Origin: Alkalisalibacterium limincola
GTDB taxonomy: Bacteria; Pseudomonadota; Gammaproteobacteria; Xanthomonadales; Xanthomonadaceae
Assembly (NCBI RefSeq): GCF_008017755.1
Contig: NZ_VRTS01000003.1
Location: 186,001 to 250,000, forward strand
Direction: 5' to 3'
Length of the DNA: 64,000 nt
The position numbers were made by a program, and so were the translations under genes. Shown in pieces: positions 11,463-20,194 of the stretch. Below the pieces are notes generated by a model. It worked only from the letters and a program-made list of their open reading frames with translations, searched no databases and had not been told where the DNA came from. Positions within the stretch are counted from its first letter, which is position 1. Every line of letters begins with the position of its first letter.

Positions 11463-14400
11463 TCAGCGGTCGGTCCGGGTGCTTTCCTCCTTGCCCGACT
11501 CGACAGACTCCGAGGCCTCTTCGACGCGAGTCACTTCCTCTTCCTCGTCCTCGTCGGTTGCCTCGACAGCCCGGGTGTCGACGACGGCGGCCGGGGTGCC
11601 CGACAGCTCCCGATCCGACTGGCCTGGTTCGACCGACGACTCCGGCATGGCGTGGCTGGTGGCCTGGGCGGGCGCTTCGCCGATCTTTTCGACCGACTGC
11701 TCGACCGGAGAGTCATCCAACGCTTCAACCGGCTTGGCCGGCGCGGCTTCCAACGGAAGGCTGTGCTGCGGCGAGCCCTCTCCAGACCCGTCCGACGACT
11801 CGGGCCTGGCCTTCGGCGCGGCGGGCATCGCCGGCTGGCTCCGGTTCGCCGAGAGCGCGACGGCGACCGCAAGCGCCACCTGGCGCGGCTCCGGGCGTGG
11901 TTCCGGACGCGGCTCCGCCTGCGGACGACGTGGTGTGCGCTCCGTGCGGGGGGGGCGCGGCCTTGGCCACGGCCTTGGGCTCGGGCTGCGACTCCCGTGC
12001 GGCAGCAGCGTCATCTTCCGCCGGGGCGGCTGCCTCGGCGGCGGTGGATGCTTCGCTGGTGGAGGCTTCCGCGGCCGCTGCCTGGTTGCCCGTGCCGGAG
12101 ATGTATCGACTCTTGCGCGCGGCGGGGGCGTGTGCAGCCCGCTCCGGCGACGCCTCGGTCCGATCGACGTTCGCCGACGAGGTGCTGTCTTCGACAGCCT
12201 CGATCGCCTCGGCAGTCGCGGTGGGTGCGGTAGCTTCGGCAGGCTCGGCAGACGCCGCTGCCTTCTCGGCCTTCTCGGCTTTCTCAGCCTTCTCGGCCTG
12301 CGGGGCCGGAAGGTCGTCGAAGCTCAGCTCGGAGCGACTGGCGGCCGCGGTGGCGGGGCCATCCTCGGCCACGGGGACCGAAGGCCCGTCGTTGCGGTTG
12401 CCGTCGGAGGCGGTACGGGAGCCGTCTTCGCTCGAGTGGGCCGGGGCAGTTTGCGCCCGGTTGCCGTCGGCATCGCCCGTACCGTTCTCGTCGTGGCCGT
12501 CCTGGCCATCCTCGATCACATTGGGCGCGTCGGCCGCGCTGCGGCGACGGCGGCGGCCACCACGGCGTCCACGACGCCTGCGGCTGCCGGCGCTGGCATC
12601 CTGTCCATCCTCGCCCGGGGTGGTGCTGGCCGGATTCGCGGAGGCATCGGCCATGGCCTGCGGGTCGGCATCGGCGGCGACATCCTTTTTCGGATTGGCA
12701 CCCGTGCCGGCGTCGCGACCGCGGCTGCGGCAGTCGCCTTGCCGGCGCCTGCGCTGCCGTCCTCGGACTTCGCGGTGCCACTTCGGCGAGCGCCGTCCCT
12801 GGCGGGTTTGGCGCCGTCCTGGGTGGCTGCGGCTTCGTTGCGCGGCCGGCGCTCGCGGCGTGCCTTGGGTGCGGCGGCGTCCTCGCGCTTGTCCTCGGGA
12901 CGTTCGTCGCGACGCTCTTCGGACTTCGCGGCGCTGCCGGTGCGCTGGCTGCGGCTGCGGCCGCTGCGCTCCTCGTCACGGCCACCCCGGCGCCGTCGGC
13001 CACCACGGCTGGACGGGCGCTGGTCCTCGTCGGCCGCTGCGCGTTCTTCGCGCTTGGGTTGCGTGCGGGGCGTGGAGGCCGGCTTGTCGGCGCTGCCGCC
13101 GAAGAACCCGACGATGCGATCCCACAGGCTCGGCTCGGCGGCCTGCACGGCGCGAGGGGCGGTCACGGCCTTCGGCGGCGGGGCCTCCTCGGCCGGCTCG
13201 CGTTGCGGGGCGGGGCGTACCGGCTCCACCTTGCGCACCGCCGGCGGCGGCGGGATGTTGAGGTTGTCACGCGTCAGCGCATGGGTCTCGAGCTTGCGCG
13301 GCGTGGTGCGGTGGTAGCTCGGGCGACCCGCCTCTTCGGCCAGCTCGTTCTCGCGCAGGCGGCTGACGTTGAAGTGGGGCGTCTCGAGCTGCAGGTCGGC
13401 CACGATGACGACCGGCGCGTCGTGGCGCTGTTCGATCTCGACCAGTGCGCGGCGCTTCTCGTTGAGCAGGTAGTTCGCGATTTCCGGCGGCGCCTGGACC
13501 AGGACCTGGCCGGTGCTCTCCTTCATCGCATTCTCTTCGGCCAGTCGCAGGATCGACAGCGCGAGCGATTCGACGCTGCGCATGCGGCCATGGCCGGAGC
13601 AGCGCGGGCAGACGATCTGGCTGGACTCGCCCAGGCTCGGGCGCAGTCGCTGGCGCGACATCTCCAGCAGGCCGAAGCGCGAGATCCGGCCGATCTGCAC
13701 ACGGGCGCGGTCGTGGCGAAGCGCCTGCTGCAGGCGGTTCTCGACCTCGCGCTGGTGCTTGCTGGAGGACATGTCGATGAAGTCGATGACCACCAGCCCA
13801 CCCAGGTCGCGCAGGCGCAACTGGCGGGCCACTTCGTCGGCGGCCTCCAGGTTGGTGTTGAACGCGGTGTCCTCGATGTCGCTGCCCTTGGTGGCGCGCG
13901 CGGAGTTCACGTCGACCGCGGTCAGCGCCTCGGTCTGGTCCATGACGATGGCGCCGCCGGAGGGCAGGCGAAGCTCGCGCTCGTAGGCGGCCTCGATCTG
14001 CGACTCGATCTGGTAGCGGTTGAACAGCGGGACGGTGTCTTCGTAGAACTTGAGCTTGCGCAGGTTGTGCGGCATCACCCGCTCCATGAACTCGCGCGCG
14101 TCCTCGTAGAGTTCACGGGTGTCGACCAGGATCTCGCCGACATCGTTGCGCAGGTAGTCACGCAGCGCACGGATGATCAGGCGCGATTCCTGGTAGATGA
14201 GGAACGGGGCCGGCTTGGTCAGTGCGGCTTCGGTGATCGCGCGCCAGACCTGGATCAGGTAGTCGAGGTCCCACTGCAGTTCCTCGGCGTCGCGGCCGAC
14301 ACCGGCGGTGCGGATGATCACGCCCATCTCGTCGGGGATGTCGAGCTTGTCCATCGCGTCCTTGAGGGCGGCGCGGTCGTCGCCCTCGATGCGGCGCGAG

Positions 14401-14813
14401 ACGCCACCGGCGGTCGGGCTGTTGGGCATCAGCACCATGTAGCGGCCGGCCAGCGAGATGTACGTGGTCAGCGCCGCGCCCTTGCCCTGGCGCTCATCCT
14501 TGGTGACCTGCACGACGACTTCCTGGCCCTCGCGCAGCAGCTCCTTCATCGACGCCTTGTTCGGGTCGACGCCGGCCTGGAAGTAATCGCGGGAGATTTC
14601 CTTGAGCGGAAGGAAGCCGTGCTTTTCTCCGCCGTAATCGACGAAGGCCGCTTCGAGCGAGGACTCGACGCGGGTGATGCGGCCCTTGTAGATGTTGGAC
14701 TTCTTCTGTTCCTTCGACGGCTGTTCGATATCGATGTCGTACAGCGTCTGGCCATCGACGATGGCCACTCGCAACTCTTCTGCCTGAGTCGCGTTGATAA
14801 GCATCCGCTTCAT
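11463..14813 (-). CDS. rne: ribonuclease E (two compensating frameshifts in the C-terminal tail)
   Basis: RNase E is the main mRNA-decay and rRNA-processing endonuclease and degradosome scaffold. From the ATG at 14813 ([20 protein letters not shown]) the catalytic half is intact: S1 domain (about 39-120), DNase-I-like domain with catalytic Asp residues in LTAVDVNSA and [10 protein letters not shown], and the Zn-link CPRCSGHG near residue 400. The tail is low-complexity, Arg/Ala/Glu-rich scaffold sequence. It reads in the original frame to about 12721, shifts by one base (a lost base), then returns to the original frame at an eight-G tract at about 11948-11955 (one extra base). Net frame is unchanged, giving about 1116 residues. 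Both shifts are probably sequence errors. Confidence 0.93.
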
Positions 14814-14818
14814 TGTCA

Positions 14819-14846
14819 GTTCCTCACGCGCTCTACCGCGAGGAAC
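14819..14846 (-). promoter_or_regulatory. rne leader hairpin sequestering the ribosome-binding site
   Basis: On the minus strand the bases just before the rne ATG form a 7-bp stem: GTTCCTC (14846-14840) with GAGGAAC (14825-14819). A 3-bp inner helix GCG/CGC extends it. The GAGGA Shine-Dalgarno, about seven bases before the ATG, is in the 3' arm and so is paired. In E. coli the rne leader also hides translation signals in hairpins that mediate RNase E autoregulation; by analogy this may do the same. Confidence 0.5.
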
Positions 14847-15229
14847 GCCGGGTGTCCGCGCCCTGATGTGGGGCGCCCTCCGCGCCATGGAGAGCGGAAG
14901 GCACTGCGAATTCGCCAGCGCTGCCAAACAACCGACGGACGTTCATCCGCGGGAGCGCTTGTTCATTAAGACCGGTGGGCGCCATGCCCGCCGGCAACCA
15001 TTCGGACCCCGGGACGCCCAGATGGTTCGGACGTTCCGTGGCGCTCGAGCGACTCACGCCTAAGATGCGGGCACCGATCGCGCGGCCCGGCTACCATGGG
15101 CAGCCTCAGGGCGGTGCGCGTTGCAGTACCCGGGTCCACCTGGACGGCACAGCGAATTATTGCGCTGCAGCAGTGCCAGGGAAATCAGGACGTTATTTCG
15201 CCTGCTTAGTGTAGCAGATAGGAGTCAGA
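14847..15229. other. rne/rluC divergent intergenic region (long rne 5' UTR)
   Basis: About 380 bases here hold no convincing gene. The rne-proximal part has several GC-rich inverted repeats and is likely the long structured 5' UTR of rne. A weak -10-like AATAAT on the minus strand at about 15156-15161 would give an rne leader of about 335 nt, near the length known in E. coli. The rluC-proximal end carries GGAG at 15221-15224, five bases before the rluC GTG. The promoters themselves are not clear by eye. Confidence 0.45.
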
Positions 15230-16183
15230 GTGAGTCGAGAGGTGACCGGGGCCAGCCCGGCAGTCAGGTTGGTGAAGGTGCCTGCCGACCGGGCCGGCCA
15301 GCGGCTGGACAATTTCCTGCTCGGCCTGCTCAAGGGGGCGCCGCGCAGCCTGGTCTACAAGATCGTGCGCAGCGGCCAGGTGCGGGTTGACGGTGGCCGG
15401 GCCAAGGCCGACTTCAAGCTCAGGGGCGGCGAGGAGGTGCGGGTGCCTCCGGTGCGTTTGCCGGAGCCGGGCGAGGAGCGTGCGCCGCCCGCCTCGCAGC
15501 TCGACCGGATCCAGGCCGCGATCGTGTTCGAGGACGACCGGCTGCTGGCGCTGGACAAGCCCAGCGGCATCGCCAGCCACGGCGGCAGCGGCATCAGCCA
15601 CGGGGCGATCGAACTGATCCGGGCCGCACGCCCCGGCGAGTCGCTGGAGCTGGTCCATCGCCTGGACCGGGACACTTCCGGCCTGCTGGTCATCGCCAAG
15701 AAGCGCAGCGCGCTGACCACGCTCCAGCGCCTGATGCGCGAAGGTGGGCTGCGCAAGCGCTACCTCACGCTGCTGGTCGGGCGCCTGCCCGAGGGGCGAC
15801 TCCGCGTCGACGTGGCGCTGCTCAAGGCCACGCTGCGTGGCGGCGAGCGCATGGTGCGCACCGACGAGGGCGGCAAGGACTCGGTCAGCCATTTCCATCT
15901 GCTCGAGCGGCGGGGCGGGCACAGCTTCACCGAAGTGCGCATCGAGACCGGCCGCACCCACCAGATCCGGGTGCACGCCGTGCACCTGGGCCATCCGGTC
16001 GCCGGAGACGACAAGTACGGCGACCGCGAGGCCAACAAGCGGCTGCGCGAGAAGGCCGGGCTCAAGCGCCTGTTCCTGCATGCCGCGTCGCTGGAGTTCG
16101 CGCTGGAGGACGGATCGCGTCCCTACGTGCTCAACGCCCCGCTGCCGCCCGACCTCTCGGGCGTGCTGGACCGCCTTGCCTGA
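15230..16183 (+). CDS. rluC: ribosomal large subunit pseudouridine synthase RluC
   Basis: This enzyme isomerises uridines in 23S rRNA (955, 2504 and 2580 in E. coli). The 317-residue product has an N-terminal S4 RNA-binding domain (about 22-85, AGQRLDNFLLGLLKGAPRS) and the RluA catalytic domain with VHRLDRDTSGLLVIAK near residue 145, where the Asp is the catalytic residue. ETGRTHQIRVHAVHLGHP and GDDKYGD follow. GTG start with GGAG five bases upstream. The divergent arrangement with rne is conserved in gammaproteobacteria and supports RluC rather than RluD. Confidence 0.94.
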   Translation: MSREVTGASPAVRLVKVPADRAGQRLDNFLLGLLKGAPRSLVYKIVRSGQVRVDGGRAKADFKLRGGEEVRVPPVRLPEPGEERAPPASQLDRIQAAIVFEDDRLLALDKPSGIASHGGSGISHGAIELIRAARPGESLELVHRLDRDTSGLLVIAKKRSALTTLQRLMREGGLRKRYLTLLVGRLPEGRLRVDVALLKATLRGGERMVRTDEGGKDSVSHFHLLERRGGHSFTEVRIETGRTHQIRVHAVHLGHPVAGDDKYGDREANKRLREKAGLKRLFLHAASLEFALEDGSRPYVLNAPLPPDLSGVLDRLA

Positions 16184-16212
16184 TCAGCCGGGCGGGCGGC
16201 GTCGCGTCGCGG

Positions 16213-16563
16213 TCAGGGCGCGTCGGCGTAGAGCGCGTCCGCGCGGGCCGCGCAGATGAAGTCGTTCTCGGACAAGCCGTCCACGTCATGGGTGGAGAAC
16301 CTGACCACCACGCGGTCGTAGTGCACGCCCAGGTCGGGATGGTGGTCCTCGCGGTGGGCGATGAAGCCCAGTGCATTCACGTAGGCCAGGGTGCGGTAGT
16401 AGTCCTTGAAGCGGAACGTGCGCGTGATCGCCCGGCCTTCCTCGACCAGCTCCCATTCAGGCAGCAGGCCCAGGCGCTCGGACACGGCCACGGCCTCCAG
16501 GCGGTCGCCTGCGCCCTTTCGGGGCTGGCAGTGGGAGGAGGCGAGGGTGGCGAGATCGGTCAT
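16213..16563 (-). CDS. phhB: 4a-hydroxytetrahydrobiopterin dehydratase (PCD/DCoH)
   Basis: This small cytosolic enzyme dehydrates the pterin carbinolamine made by phenylalanine hydroxylase. The 116-residue product contains the family core ITRTFRFKDYYRTLAYVNALG and the catalytic [E/D]HHPD segment AHREDHHPDLGVHYD, followed by VRFSTHDVDGLSENDF. The start at 16563 was chosen because AGGA lies eight bases upstream; an upstream ATG at 16572 would overlap that site. No phenylalanine hydroxylase gene is adjacent. It is divergent from nfuA. Confidence 0.93.
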   Translation of the reverse strand: MTDLATLASSHCQPRKGAGDRLEAVAVSERLGLLPEWELVEEGRAITRTFRFKDYYRTLAYVNALGFIAHREDHHPDLGVHYDRVVVRFSTHDVDGLSENDFICAARADALYADAP

Positions 16564-16615
16564 GGGGCACATCCTGTGATGTCGGGTTCGCGCAAAGTAT
16601 ACGCAGCCCCTGCGT

Positions 16616-16621
16616 TAGAAT
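16616..16621 (+). promoter_or_regulatory. -10-like hexamer close to the nfuA start
   Basis: TAGAAT ends six bases before the nfuA ATG, the same spacing as TACAAT before rarA. This predicts a leaderless or nearly leaderless transcript. No good -35 is visible 17 bp upstream. Confidence 0.35.
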
Positions 16622-16627
16622 AGCGGG

Positions 16628-17206
16628 ATGATCGAGATCTCCACGCACGCCCAGAGCCACTTCCGTCGCCTCATCGAAACGCAGGGCGGCGATGCCATCG
16701 GCATCCGCCTCACTGCCGTCGACCCCGGCACGTCGCGTGCCGACGCGCGACTGGAGTTCTGCGAGCCACTCGACCTCAGCGGCGACGAATGGTCGCTGGA
16801 GTGCGACGGCTTCACCCTGTACGTCGACGGTGCCAGCGCTCCGTTCCTGGAAGGGGCCGAAATCGACTTCACCGACCAGCAGACCGGTGGCCAGTTGACG
16901 ATCCGCGCGCCGCGCATCAAGGGTGAGGCCCCGGCCGGGGATGCCGGCCTGGTGGAGCGCGTGCGCTGGCTGGTCGACAACGAGATCAACCCGCAGTTGG
17001 CCTCGCACGGCGGGCGCGTCGCGGTGGAGGAGATCACGGCGGAAGGCGTCGTGGTGCTGAGGTTCGGTGGCGGTTGCCACGGCTGCGGCATGGCCGACGT
17101 CACGCTCAAGCAGGGTATCGAGAAGACGTTGCTGGCCAAGGTGCCGGGCGTCACCGCCGTGCGCGATGCCACCGATCACGCCACTGGCGAGAACCCCTAC
17201 ATCTGA
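16628..17206 (+). CDS. nfuA: Fe-S cluster carrier/biogenesis protein NfuA
   Basis: NfuA delivers [4Fe-4S] clusters to apo-enzymes. The 192-residue product has the degenerate A-type N-terminal domain (about 1-95, without the cysteine triad) and a C-terminal Nfu domain with the cluster-binding CHGCGM motif at about residues 151-156 in [20 protein letters not shown]. It ends GENPYI, close to the E. coli terminus. Length and architecture match NfuA. It appears to be a single gene. Confidence 0.96.
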   Translation: MIEISTHAQSHFRRLIETQGGDAIGIRLTAVDPGTSRADARLEFCEPLDLSGDEWSLECDGFTLYVDGASAPFLEGAEIDFTDQQTGGQLTIRAPRIKGEAPAGDAGLVERVRWLVDNEINPQLASHGGRVAVEEITAEGVVVLRFGGGCHGCGMADVTLKQGIEKTLLAKVPGVTAVRDATDHATGENPYI

Positions 17207-17298
17207 TCCGCGCGAGGGAGCCCCGCCAGGCGCGAGGGCCCCGGATAACATCCCGCTAACCCTGCCGTCGCTACGCTCTGCCGCGGCCAGGATGCGGT

Positions 17299-17982
17299 GT
17301 GGATGTCATGCGGGGAAGCAACGGGGGAGATCTTCCAAGGCGATCGGGTCTTATCCGGCCGGCGGAGCAGGCACCGTTGCAGCCCTGGCGCATCCTCGTG
17401 GTGGCCGTCGTTGTGGCCCTGCATGCCGCGGTGCTGGTACACGTCACCCGTCCTCCTTCCAGCGATTCGGCGCCCGCGGCTTTGGTGCGGGTCGATCGCA
17501 TCCAGCTCGTCGAGATCGCCCCGCCTCCGCCGCCGCTGCCCGTACGTCGTCCACAGCGCCCCGCGCCGGGTCCGTCGGCTGCCCCTGCCGACGCCCGGGC
17601 GGGCGCGCTGCAGGTCGTCGCGGCCCCTGCGGATGAGGCTGGCGGCGTTGCTGGGGCCCCTGCCGCCGGTGCCGATCAGCACGCTGCCGAGGAGCGGCCT
17701 GCCGATGCGCAGGCGACGTTCGCGCGACCTTCGGCCGGCGCCCGCCCGCTTCGGGAGCCGGGGAGGCAGCACCTGCCTGGTCGCGACGAGGCGTTCGTCG
17801 AAGGATTCCATGTGCGGGAAGCACCGAGCCTCGAGGATCGGGTGCTCGGCGCGGCGGCCATGCTGTTCGGTGGCGGCCGGCCGGAGACCTGCGACGACGT
17901 CCGCCAGCGCCTCATCGGGGCCGGGCCCGGGCTGGCCCGCGACATGGACGTGGAACGCCTGCGGCGCCTGTGCACGAACTGA
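17299..17982 (+). CDS. hypothetical membrane-anchored proline/alanine-rich protein
   Basis: I do not recognise this 227-residue protein. It has one hydrophobic segment near residues 31-47 (WRILVVAVVVALHAAVLVHV). A Pro/Ala-rich linker (about 70-165, including APPPPPLPV) follows, then a small C-terminal region with MLFGGGRPETCDDVRQRLIG and a final pair of cysteines. The single N-terminal anchor plus long Pro-rich linker resembles TonB-like or energy-transducing proteins, but there is no TonB C-terminal domain. Start is GTG 17299, with an alternative ATG at 17308. Base composition matches its neighbours. Confidence 0.7.
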   Translation: MDVMRGSNGGDLPRRSGLIRPAEQAPLQPWRILVVAVVVALHAAVLVHVTRPPSSDSAPAALVRVDRIQLVEIAPPPPPLPVRRPQRPAPGPSAAPADARAGALQVVAAPADEAGGVAGAPAAGADQHAAEERPADAQATFARPSAGARPLREPGRQHLPGRDEAFVEGFHVREAPSLEDRVLGAAAMLFGGGRPETCDDVRQRLIGAGPGLARDMDVERLRRLCTN

Positions 17983-18014
17983 ACCACCGGTGCCGGTGCA
18001 TCTCCGGAAACGCG

Positions 18015-18038
18015 CGAGGGCCCCGTTCGGGGCCCTCG
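18015..18038. terminator. hairpin between convergent genes
   Basis: A perfect 10-bp stem (CGAGGGCCCC with GGGGCCCTCG) has a GTTC loop and lies between the Pro-rich protein gene and the convergent cytochrome c genes. Neither side has a real U-run, so terminator function is likely but not certain. Confidence 0.55.
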
Positions 18039-18060
18039 AGGCGAAGTCGCCCGGTGCGGC

Positions 18061-18396
18061 TCAGCGCGTGCCGCGCATGCTCCGCAGCGGACCCGTCTGG
18101 GCGGCGTAGAATGCCGACAGGTCGCGGATGTCCTGGTCGCTCAGGGTCGCGGCGAAGCCCGCCATGATGAGGTTGTCGCGGGCACCGGAGCGGTAATCGC
18201 GAAGCGTCTTTTCCATGTAGTCGGCGTACTGGCCCGCCAGCAGCGGGTACTGCGGATCGCCGATGCCGTTTCCATCCGGACCGTGGCAGGCCTGGCAGAC
18301 CTGCGACTTACGCTCGCCGGCTTCGACGTCACCCGCATGGGCCGGGGCGAGGAGGAACAGCGAGGCCACGGCCACGCCAAGGATCGTCTTGTACAT
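18061..18396 (-). CDS. periplasmic monohaem cytochrome c (c553/c4-like)
   Basis: This 111-residue protein has a signal peptide (MYKTILGVAVASLFLLAPAHA) and one class I haem-binding motif, CQACH, near residue 34, followed by GPDGNGIGDPQYPLLAGQ. The probable axial Met is in NLIMAGFAATLSDQD. It is a small soluble electron carrier in the periplasm. It lies two bases downstream of a second, related cytochrome gene. The pair resembles the two halves of a dihaem cytochrome c4 encoded separately. The electron-transfer partner is not in the window. Confidence 0.9.
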   Translation of the reverse strand: MYKTILGVAVASLFLLAPAHAGDVEAGERKSQVCQACHGPDGNGIGDPQYPLLAGQYADYMEKTLRDYRSGARDNLIMAGFAATLSDQDIRDLSAFYAAQTGPLRSMRGTR

Positions 18397-18398
18397 GC

Positions 18399-18722
18399 TT
18401 ACTGCTCCTTGCCCAGCTGTGCGAGGTAGGCGGAAATGTCGCGCAGCTCCTGCTCGGTGTAGCCCTCGGCCTGCGCCCGCATGGTCGGATGCTGGCGGGA
18501 ACCTTCGCGGTACTGGCCGAGCGCGGCGACCAGGTACTCGTAGTTCTGGCCGGCGATCTTGGGGACGCTGTAGCTCGGGTAGGCGTTCTTGTAGCCCGCG
18601 ATGCCGTGGCAGCCATAACAGGTGTAGGCGAGCGACTTGCCGTTCTCGATGTCGTTCTCGGCAAGTGCGGGCGAGGCTGCGAGGGCAAGGCCCAGGGCAG
18701 TCAGAAGGAAGGTTGGCTTCAT
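18399..18722 (-). CDS. periplasmic monohaem cytochrome c
   Basis: This 107-residue protein has a signal peptide (MKPTFLLTALGLALAASPALA) and haem motif CYGCH near residue 35, then the c4/c553-type VPKIAGQNYEYLVAALGQYR. A Met ligand candidate is in HPTMRAQAEGYTEQELRDISAYL. It is the promoter-proximal gene of a two-gene cytochrome unit, with 2 nt before the next gene. It is divergent from the RND efflux operon, with 242 nt between the start codons. Confidence 0.9.
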   Translation of the reverse strand: MKPTFLLTALGLALAASPALAENDIENGKSLAYTCYGCHGIAGYKNAYPSYSVPKIAGQNYEYLVAALGQYREGSRQHPTMRAQAEGYTEQELRDISAYLAQLGKEQ

Positions 18723-18904
18723 CTGAGGATCGTTCCGGCTTGGAAGTACCGGCCGCCGGGTGTGGCGACCACCAAAACCCGAAGTATAGCCGGAGCCGGC
18801 CGGCTCTTGCAGTCCAATGCGTATCCCGCAGCGGGGCAGGTCATTTCGTGACTTGCGTCACTCGCGCCGGACCGCCGGCTTGCGGAGACTGGCCACACTG
18901 GTGC

Positions 18905-18938
18905 TTGCACGCTTCGGTGTACTAGGCTACTATAACAC
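18905..18938 (+). promoter_or_regulatory. candidate promoter and overlapping operator of the RND efflux operon
   Basis: TTGCAC (18905-18910) and TACTAT (18928-18933) are 17 bp apart and lie about 30 bp before the adaptor ATG. An imperfect 22-bp inverted repeat, GTGT-N2-TAG-N4-CTA-N2-ACAC at 18917-18938, covers the spacer and -10. That is a position from which a repressor could act. No regulator gene is next to the operon. Confidence 0.5.
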
Positions 18939-18964
18939 CAGAACCCCACCCTCGAGTCCTGCTC

Positions 18965-20194
18965 ATGAACGTGAATCCCTGCAGCCACCGCCTTCACATC
19001 CCGCGAGCCGGGCTGGCCTGTGTCCTTGCCGTGTCGTTCGCGCTGGGCCTTTCCGCCTGTGGCGGCAGCGGCACCGATGCCGCCGCCCAGGAAGAAGAAC
19101 GCCCGCCGGACGCGGTGCCGGTGGAAACGGCGCAGGTCGGGCGACGCGAGATCGCTGCCAGCTACAGTGGCACCGCGACGCTTGAGGCGGTCAACGAGGC
19201 CCAGGTCGTGTCCAAGACCAGCGGCGTGCTGCTCGAACTGATGGTGGAGGAGGGGGATGTGGTGCGCGCCGGCCAGGTGCTGGCCCGGCTGGACCCCGAC
19301 CGCAAGGGCCTGGCGCTGGCCCAGGCCCAGTCGCAGTTGCAGAAGCTGCAGAGCGAGTACGCGCGCTCCGAAGAACTGTTCGCCCGGCAGCTCGTCTCCG
19401 CCGACCAGCACGAGCGCCTGCGCGCGGAGCTCGACATCCAGCGCTCCGCGGTCGACATCGCCCGGCTGGAAGTGTCCTACACCCGCATCACGGCGCCCAT
19501 CGATGGCGTGATCGCGGTGCGTGAGGTCAGGCTGGGCAACCTGATCCAGCCCAACCAGTCGCTGTTCCGCATCGTCGACACGGCCACGCTCGAGGCGGTG
19601 CTCAATGTCCCCGAACGCGAGCTGGCGACGATGCGCATGGGCCTGCCGGTATCGATGCAGGTCGATGCGGTGCCCAACCAGCGATTCGAGGGCCGCGTGG
19701 CCCGCGTCAGCCCGGTGGTGGACTCCGGCAGCGGCACGTTCCGGGTGACCACCGAGTTCACCTCCCAGGGTGTGCTGCGTCCGGGCATGTTCGGACGCGT
19801 CGGTGTCGTGCACGACCAGCGTGCCGACGTCTTGAGCGTGCCGCGATCGGCGCTGATCGAAGGCGACGGCATGACTTCCGTGTTCGCGGTGCGCGACGAC
19901 ACCGCGGTCCGCACGCCGGTGGAGCTGGGATACATCAACGGCACCTTCGCGGAGATCCGCGGCGGCATCGAGGAGGGGACCCAGGTGGTGACCGTGGGCA
20001 AGGTGACGCTGCGCGACGGCAGCCGCGTGCAGGTGCTCGACGCACCGGGGCAGGCGGTGCCTGCCGAGGACGTGGCGGGTGATGCCGAGCCGGGCGCGGG
20101 TGCCGACGTGGGCGCGGCGGAGGACGCCGCGCAGCAGGATGCCGGCGTGGCCGACACGGCCGGGTCCGACGACGGGGAAGAGGCCGGGGCATGA
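18965..20194 (+). CDS. RND efflux periplasmic adaptor (membrane fusion protein)
   Basis: This 409-residue adaptor of a tripartite efflux pump begins with a lipoprotein signal (LGLSACGGSG, lipobox Cys at about residue 35), so it is probably lipid-anchored in the periplasm. The barrel-sandwich/lipoyl halves are seen at about 65-110 (VVSKTSGVLLELMVEEGDVVRAGQVLARLD, in parts) and 180-200, with a coiled-coil hairpin between (QSQLQKLQSEYARSEELFARQ). Beta-barrel and membrane-proximal domains follow. The last ~45 residues are an unusual acidic Ala/Asp/Glu tail. Its stop overlaps the start of the first pump gene (ATGA), indicating translational coupling. Confidence 0.93.
   Translation: MNVNPCSHRLHIPRAGLACVLAVSFALGLSACGGSGTDAAAQEEERPPDAVPVETAQVGRREIAASYSGTATLEAVNEAQVVSKTSGVLLELMVEEGDVVRAGQVLARLDPDRKGLALAQAQSQLQKLQSEYARSEELFARQLVSADQHERLRAELDIQRSAVDIARLEVSYTRITAPIDGVIAVREVRLGNLIQPNQSLFRIVDTATLEAVLNVPERELATMRMGLPVSMQVDAVPNQRFEGRVARVSPVVDSGSGTFRVTTEFTSQGVLRPGMFGRVGVVHDQRADVLSVPRSALIEGDGMTSVFAVRDDTAVRTPVELGYINGTFAEIRGGIEEGTQVVTVGKVTLRDGSRVQVLDAPGQAVPAEDVAGDAEPGAGADVGAAEDAAQQDAGVADTAGSDDGEEAGA

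Noticed and set aside
12241-12300. Short tandem repeat GCCTTCTCG-type run in rne
   Set aside because: It encodes an Ala-Glu-Lys repeat in the RNase E scaffold tail and is explained by coding low complexity; it is not a CRISPR or intergenic repeat.
11479-13317. Long plus-strand open frame of about 610 codons opposite rne
   Set aside because: It is the antisense shadow of the low-complexity RNase E tail, giving only Ser/Arg/Gly repeats and no domain.
14814-14927. Upstream in-frame extension of rne to 14927
   Set aside because: The extra residues have no family similarity, and a Shine-Dalgarno lies just before the ATG at 14813, where the standard MKRMLIN start occurs.
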